NCBI GenBank assembly: GCA_019246575.1
Contig: JAFAQG010000803.1
Span: 1 to 8,585 of the forward strand
DNA from: Acidobacteriaceae bacterium
Lineage (GTDB): Bacteria > Acidobacteriota > Terriglobia > Bryobacterales > Bryobacteraceae
DNA length: 8,585 bases
Direction: 5' to 3'
Below are positions 5,535 to 8,585 of the stretch, in pieces. The notes under the pieces were generated by a model. It saw nothing but the letters and a program-made list of their open reading frames with translations, did no database searches and was not told the origin of the DNA. Position 1 is the first letter of the stretch. Each line of letters begins with the position of its first letter. Both the position numbers and the translations under genes were made by a program.

Positions 5535-6596
5535 ATGAAGTCTTCCATTCAGATCTCTCGCGGCATCGAGTCGTTATTCGGCACGCGCGACGAGAATATA
5601 CGCCTTCTCGAAAACGAGTTGAATCTGCGGACCCGTCTCCTGGACGGCGACTCGCTCGAAATCGAGGGTGAGGAGCCACAAGTCCGCCGCGCGGAGCGCA
5701 TTTTAGAAGATTACGTGGACCTGGTGAAATCGGGGCACGTGTTCAACAACGGCGACCTGAACAGCTACATGCGCGTCGTCACCGCGGATCCCGACATTTC
5801 GCTCCGCCGGCTTGTCGAAAGCGGAAAAGCGCGCAGCTTCGGGAAAAAAGTTCTTGCGCCGAAAACCGTCAATCAGCGGCGGTACGTCGACGCAATCGAA
5901 AATTACGACCTGACGTTCGGCATCGGTCCTGCGGGAACCGGCAAGACCTATCTTGCCGTCGCGATGGCGGTCTCGGCGTTTTTGAATAAGCGAGTCAGCC
6001 GGATCGTGCTGACGCGCCCCGCCGTCGAAGCGGGCGAGCATCTTGGATTCTTACCCGGAACTCTGCAGGAGAAAGTGGATCCATATCTGCGGCCGCTCTA
6101 CGACGCGCTCTTCGATATGATCGACGCCGAAAAAGTAGAGAAGCTGGTTGAGCGGAACATCATCGAAATCGCACCTCTGGCGTTCATGCGTGGCCGCACC
6201 TTGAACGATTGCTTCATCATTCTCGATGAAGCGCAGAACACGACGTCTGAGCAGATGAAAATGATCCTCACGCGGCAGGGCTTTAACTCCAAGATGGTGG
6301 TCACGGGCGATCAGACCCAAATAGACCTTCCTGCCGGAAAGCGCAGCGGTCTTCTCAGCGCCGCCGAGGTGCTGAAAGGCGTCGATGGCATCGCGTTCGT
6401 CAACTTCGACGAGAAGGACGTGGTTCGCCATTCGCTCGTGCAGCGAATCGTGAAGGCGTATGACCGCTATAACGAGATCATCGGCGCTGGCCGTCAGCTG
6501 AATCTCAAGCTTGGCGGCGATACTCCGCAAGAAACCGTACTCGAGCCGGCTCCTGCTACGGCGGTTGAAATTCCCGAATTCCCCTCACTCGCATAG
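5535..6596 (+). CDS. ybeZ: PhoH-like ATPase (YbeZ/PhoL group)
   Basis: This cytoplasmic P-loop ATPase of the PhoH family, 353 residues from ATG 5535, is of usual length. An in-frame TAA at 5511 limits the start; TTG at 5532 is the only nearby alternative, and neither has a Shine-Dalgarno. An N-terminal KH-like region (about 1-70) precedes the PhoH domain. Walker A is GPAGTGKT (131-138). After it come LTRPAVEAGEHLGFLPG, with the family's typical RPxVEAGExLGFLPG form, and Walker B IILDEAQN with D231 and E232. VVTGDQTQIDLP then supplies the sensor-like segment. The C-terminal 30 or so residues are Pro/Glu/Thr-rich and probably disordered. In E. coli the homologue is encoded next to ybeY, and the proteins are thought to cooperate in RNA or ribosome metabolism. 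Here ybeY follows after nine bases, supporting the same link. The name PhoH is historical, and a phosphate-starvation role is not implied. Confidence 0.95.
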   Translation: MKSSIQISRGIESLFGTRDENIRLLENELNLRTRLLDGDSLEIEGEEPQVRRAERILEDYVDLVKSGHVFNNGDLNSYMRVVTADPDISLRRLVESGKARSFGKKVLAPKTVNQRRYVDAIENYDLTFGIGPAGTGKTYLAVAMAVSAFLNKRVSRIVLTRPAVEAGEHLGFLPGTLQEKVDPYLRPLYDALFDMIDAEKVEKLVERNIIEIAPLAFMRGRTLNDCFIILDEAQNTTSEQMKMILTRQGFNSKMVVTGDQTQIDLPAGKRSGLLSAAEVLKGVDGIAFVNFDEKDVVRHSLVQRIVKAYDRYNEIIGAGRQLNLKLGGDTPQETVLEPAPATAVEIPEFPSLA

Positions 6597-6605
6597 CAGG
6601 CGCGA

Positions 6606-7079
6606 ATGGACCCTGGTGAACCTACGGTCCTCTTTCGAGGACTTCCGCAACAACTGAGATTTCCAACCGAGGAAAAGCGCGCTTTACGCGACTTTGCGCA
6701 CAATCTGTGCGAACGCGTCGCGGGCGGACGTGGTTTTACGTGTCTCGTCACGAACGATGGTGAACTTCGGAATCTCAATCAACGCTTTCGCGGGCTCGAT
6801 TACGTGAGTGACGTACTGTCGTTTCCATCCGAACAAGACCGCGAACTCGGCGATATCGCTATCTCCGCCGAACAGGCGCGCGCCCAGGCACAGCAGTTTG
6901 GCCATAGCTACAGTGACGAAGTTCGCGTGCTGATGCTGCACGGGCTTTTGCACCTGACCGGCATGGATCACGAGCGCGATCGCGGCCAGATGGCGCACGC
7001 CGAAGCGAAGTGGCGCGCCGAGTTTGGCCTTCCCTCCGGAGTGATCGGCAGGGCGGCAAGCGCGGGAGGACACGAATGA
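6606..7079 (+). CDS. ybeY: Endoribonuclease YbeY (rRNA maturation factor)
   Basis: This metal-dependent endoribonuclease acts in 16S rRNA 3'-end maturation and 70S ribosome quality control in the cytoplasm. The 157-residue product has the family signature HGLLHLTGMDH, with zinc ligands H112, H116 and H122. The usual Tyr before the Asp-His is Met120 here. Upstream, LNQRFRGLDYVSDVLSFP (57-74) matches the conserved LNxxyRgxDxpTDVLSFP segment, with Ser68 in place of the common Thr, and GDI follows at 82-84. ATG 6606 lies nine bases after the phoH stop and has only a weak AGG upstream. The stop overlaps the next gene's ATG as ATGA. The short Gly/Ala-rich tail after about residue 140 is ordinary. 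Identification is secure. Confidence 0.96.
   Translation: MDPGEPTVLFRGLPQQLRFPTEEKRALRDFAHNLCERVAGGRGFTCLVTNDGELRNLNQRFRGLDYVSDVLSFPSEQDRELGDIAISAEQARAQAQQFGHSYSDEVRVLMLHGLLHLTGMDHERDRGQMAHAEAKWRAEFGLPSGVIGRAASAGGHE
7064..7070 (+). promoter_or_regulatory. Ribosome-binding site fixing the CNNM/CorC start
   Basis: GGGAGGA sits five bases before ATG 7076. The frame is open further upstream to an ATG at 7010, but that start lacks such a site and would overlap ybeY by 70 bases. The site therefore decides for 7076 and the ATGA junction. Confidence 0.8.
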
Positions 7080-8350
7080 CTCTTCTTTGTGTCACGTTGG
7101 CGTTGCTGCTGACTCTCCTGCTTGGATTTGTCTCCTACATCCAGTTGCTCTATCTCGAGTCTCTACGGATTATCCGCCGCGAAACAGCGGCACTACAGTT
7201 TTTTCGCGATACGGTCGCCGCGAAAATCGGGCTCGACAACGAACGTGGGTCTCTTGCGTTCTCGCTGTTGAAACACATCTCGCTACCGCTCGTGGGAGTC
7301 TTCTATCTCTGCACGCTGGTCCGTCCCGCTGTTCCGGCCTGGCAGAGCGTTCTTGAAGCAGCAGTGTTTTCGACAATGGCGATGCTGCTCTCCACCTACT
7401 TTGTGCCGGCGTTCCTATACCGCCGTACAAAGGGCTTCTGGATCTTACGTACTGTCCCGATTATCAAAGGCCTCGCTTTCCTTACCGCGCCGCTATCTCT
7501 CCCAATGCAGGGATTTCATTCGTTACTGGAGCTGGACGGCGATACAAAACGTGAAAGTGCGTCGGCTGACTCCACGCAGCACGTAGAAGCCCTGATCACT
7601 GCAGGCGCTGAGGAAGGCATCCTCGAGGAGGAAGACCGCAAGCTGATTCATTCCGTCGTAGCGTTCGGCGACAAGAGCGTGCGCGAGGTAATGACGCCAA
7701 GACCGGATGTTATCGCTATTTCGGCGCGCAAGTCGGTTGAAGATCTACGCCAGCTGGTTATTCACGAACGATATTCGCGTGTTCCGGTGTATGAGGACAC
7801 GATCGACAATATAATCGGGTTCATACATGTTCGCGATCTCTTCGAACTGGATGCCGAAGCCCGGCACTCGAAGCCGCTGCGCGACCTGATCAGGCCGATC
7901 CGGCTAGTACCGGAGACAAAACCCGTGGCGGACCTGCTGCGCGAGATGCAACACGACGGCTCTCACATTGTCGTCGTTATCGACGAGTACGGCAGCACCG
8001 CGGGCGTGGTCACGATGGAAGATCTGGTTGAAGAAATACTGGGCGAAATCCGTGACGAACATGAACCGGACCGCGATGTGCGCCAGGAATCCGAGACCGT
8101 TTTCGTCGCGCCCGGTAGCCTCGATCTCGATAGGCTCCATGACCTTCTCAATTTCCGTCCGGAAGGAGACACTCAGTCGACCACCGTCGGCGGGCTCATC
8201 ACCGAATGGCTGGGGCACGTCCCGCAGGTGGGAGAAAGCGTCGAACGCGACGGCGTCCGTTTCGAGGTGCTCGCGGCAAATGGCCGGCGAGTGGACGAAG
8301 TTCGAATCTCGCGCGCCGCGACGACCTCGGCCGTGGTAGCCACAACGTGA
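7076..8350 (+). CDS. CNNM/CorC (hemolysin C) family transporter with CBS pair
   Basis: A 424-residue inner-membrane protein with the complete CNNM/CorC layout. The N-terminal membrane domain has hydrophobic segments near 3-25, 62-82, 90-113 and 128-147 and is a divergent DUF21-type domain. The CBS pair spans about 200-325: [10 protein letters not shown] at 203-212, [20 protein letters not shown] at 232-251, and [20 protein letters not shown] at 299-318 followed by [10 protein letters not shown]. The CorC_HlyC C-terminal domain covers about 340-412. Family members are implicated in Mg2+ or other divalent-cation export; the hemolysin name is historical. E. coli YbeX/CorC, also encoded next to ybeY, lacks the membrane domain. 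ATG 7076 overlaps the ybeY stop as ATGA behind a strong binding site, and the stop overlaps era's GTG as GTGA. Substrate cannot be told from sequence. Family confidence is high. Confidence 0.93.
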   Translation: MTLLCVTLALLLTLLLGFVSYIQLLYLESLRIIRRETAALQFFRDTVAAKIGLDNERGSLAFSLLKHISLPLVGVFYLCTLVRPAVPAWQSVLEAAVFSTMAMLLSTYFVPAFLYRRTKGFWILRTVPIIKGLAFLTAPLSLPMQGFHSLLELDGDTKRESASADSTQHVEALITAGAEEGILEEEDRKLIHSVVAFGDKSVREVMTPRPDVIAISARKSVEDLRQLVIHERYSRVPVYEDTIDNIIGFIHVRDLFELDAEARHSKPLRDLIRPIRLVPETKPVADLLREMQHDGSHIVVVIDEYGSTAGVVTMEDLVEEILGEIRDEHEPDRDVRQESETVFVAPGSLDLDRLHDLLNFRPEGDTQSTTVGGLITEWLGHVPQVGESVERDGVRFEVLAANGRRVDEVRISRAATTSAVVATT

Positions 8351-8585
8351 ACGAGCCCGTTCACCGGGCGGGATTTGTTTCCATCGCAGGCCGGCCGAAT
8401 GCCGGAAAATCCACGCTTCTGAATGCGCTCGTTGGCGAGAAACTCGCAATCACGGCGCGCCAGCCGCAGACGACACGCACCTCGATACAAGGCGTTTTGA
8501 CTACGCCCGAAGCGCAGATCGTTTTCATCGACACTCCCGGCATTCACAAATCGGATACCCTCTTCAACAAACGGATGATGGATAC
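8347..8585 (+). CDS. era: GTPase Era, N-terminal part (truncated by window end)
   Basis: Era is an essential GTPase that binds 16S rRNA near its 3' end and acts in 30S assembly. The first 79 codons are visible. GTG 8347 overlaps the preceding stop as GTGA and gives [23 protein letters not shown], close to the canonical Era N-terminus. The G1/P-loop is GRPNAGKST (15-23), G2 lies in [12 protein letters not shown] (39-50), and G3 is DTPG (62-65) followed by IHK. The QTTR stretch and the DTPGIHK ending distinguish Era from other small GTPases such as Der or MnmE. The rest of the G domain and the KH domain are beyond the edge. Its place after phoH and ybeY fits ribosome assembly. Confidence 0.95.
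   Translation, partial: MNEPVHRAGFVSIAGRPNAGKSTLLNALVGEKLAITARQPQTTRTSIQGVLTTPEAQIVFIDTPGIHKSDTLFNKRMMD

Noticed and set aside
7904..8449. Minus-strand open frame of 181 codons
   Set aside because: Antisense to the CBS and CorC domains of the transporter and to era; both sense products have unmistakable motifs.

Overview
The window looks like a chromosomal segment from a moderately GC-rich Gram-negative bacterium. The gene order on the right (PhoH-like ATPase, YbeY, CNNM/CorC-type transporter, Era) and the style of the zinc-finger membrane proteins on the left suggest an acidobacterium, perhaps Bryobacterales/Solibacter-like. This assignment is from memory of family style and was not tested by any search. 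I see no phage, transposon, tRNA, rRNA or CRISPR.

Left half (1-3750), minus strand: five tightly packed genes read leftwards from about 3750. They are an RDD-family membrane protein with an N-terminal zinc ribbon, a zinc-ribbon plus B-box-like protein with two membrane segments, a 337-residue polytopic membrane protein, a small B-box-like protein with one membrane segment, and a large multi-membrane protein that runs off the left edge and probably belongs to the DUF4129 group. Spacings are +5, -4, -13 (or +2) and +3 bases, so this is one transcription unit. The zinc-ligand spacings are repeated exactly between genes, so the operon reuses the same two cytoplasmic zinc modules on different membrane anchors. 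The small B-box gene has no ATG, GTG or TTG start available. Its best start is ATT, placed behind a nine-base perfect Shine-Dalgarno match.

Middle (3751-5534): two unrecognised minus-strand genes (4277-5023, then 3919-4221) form a small unit. Its 5' leader carries a strong hairpin and then an intrinsic terminator just before the first start codon. A good extended -10 sits immediately upstream, so this region could be an attenuated leader or could yield a free small RNA of about 70 nt. The gap 5109-5534 is the divergent control region. It holds an AT-rich patch and an extended -10 promoter facing phoH.

Right part (5535-8585), plus strand: the housekeeping operon phoH/ybeZ - ybeY - CNNM/CorC-type transporter - era (truncated by the window end). 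The last three genes are linked by ATGA and GTGA overlaps, which implies translational coupling. YbeY (rRNA maturation and quality control), the PhoH-like ATPase that partners with it, and Era (30S assembly) make this a ribosome-biogenesis and RNA-metabolism operon with an ion transporter embedded in it.
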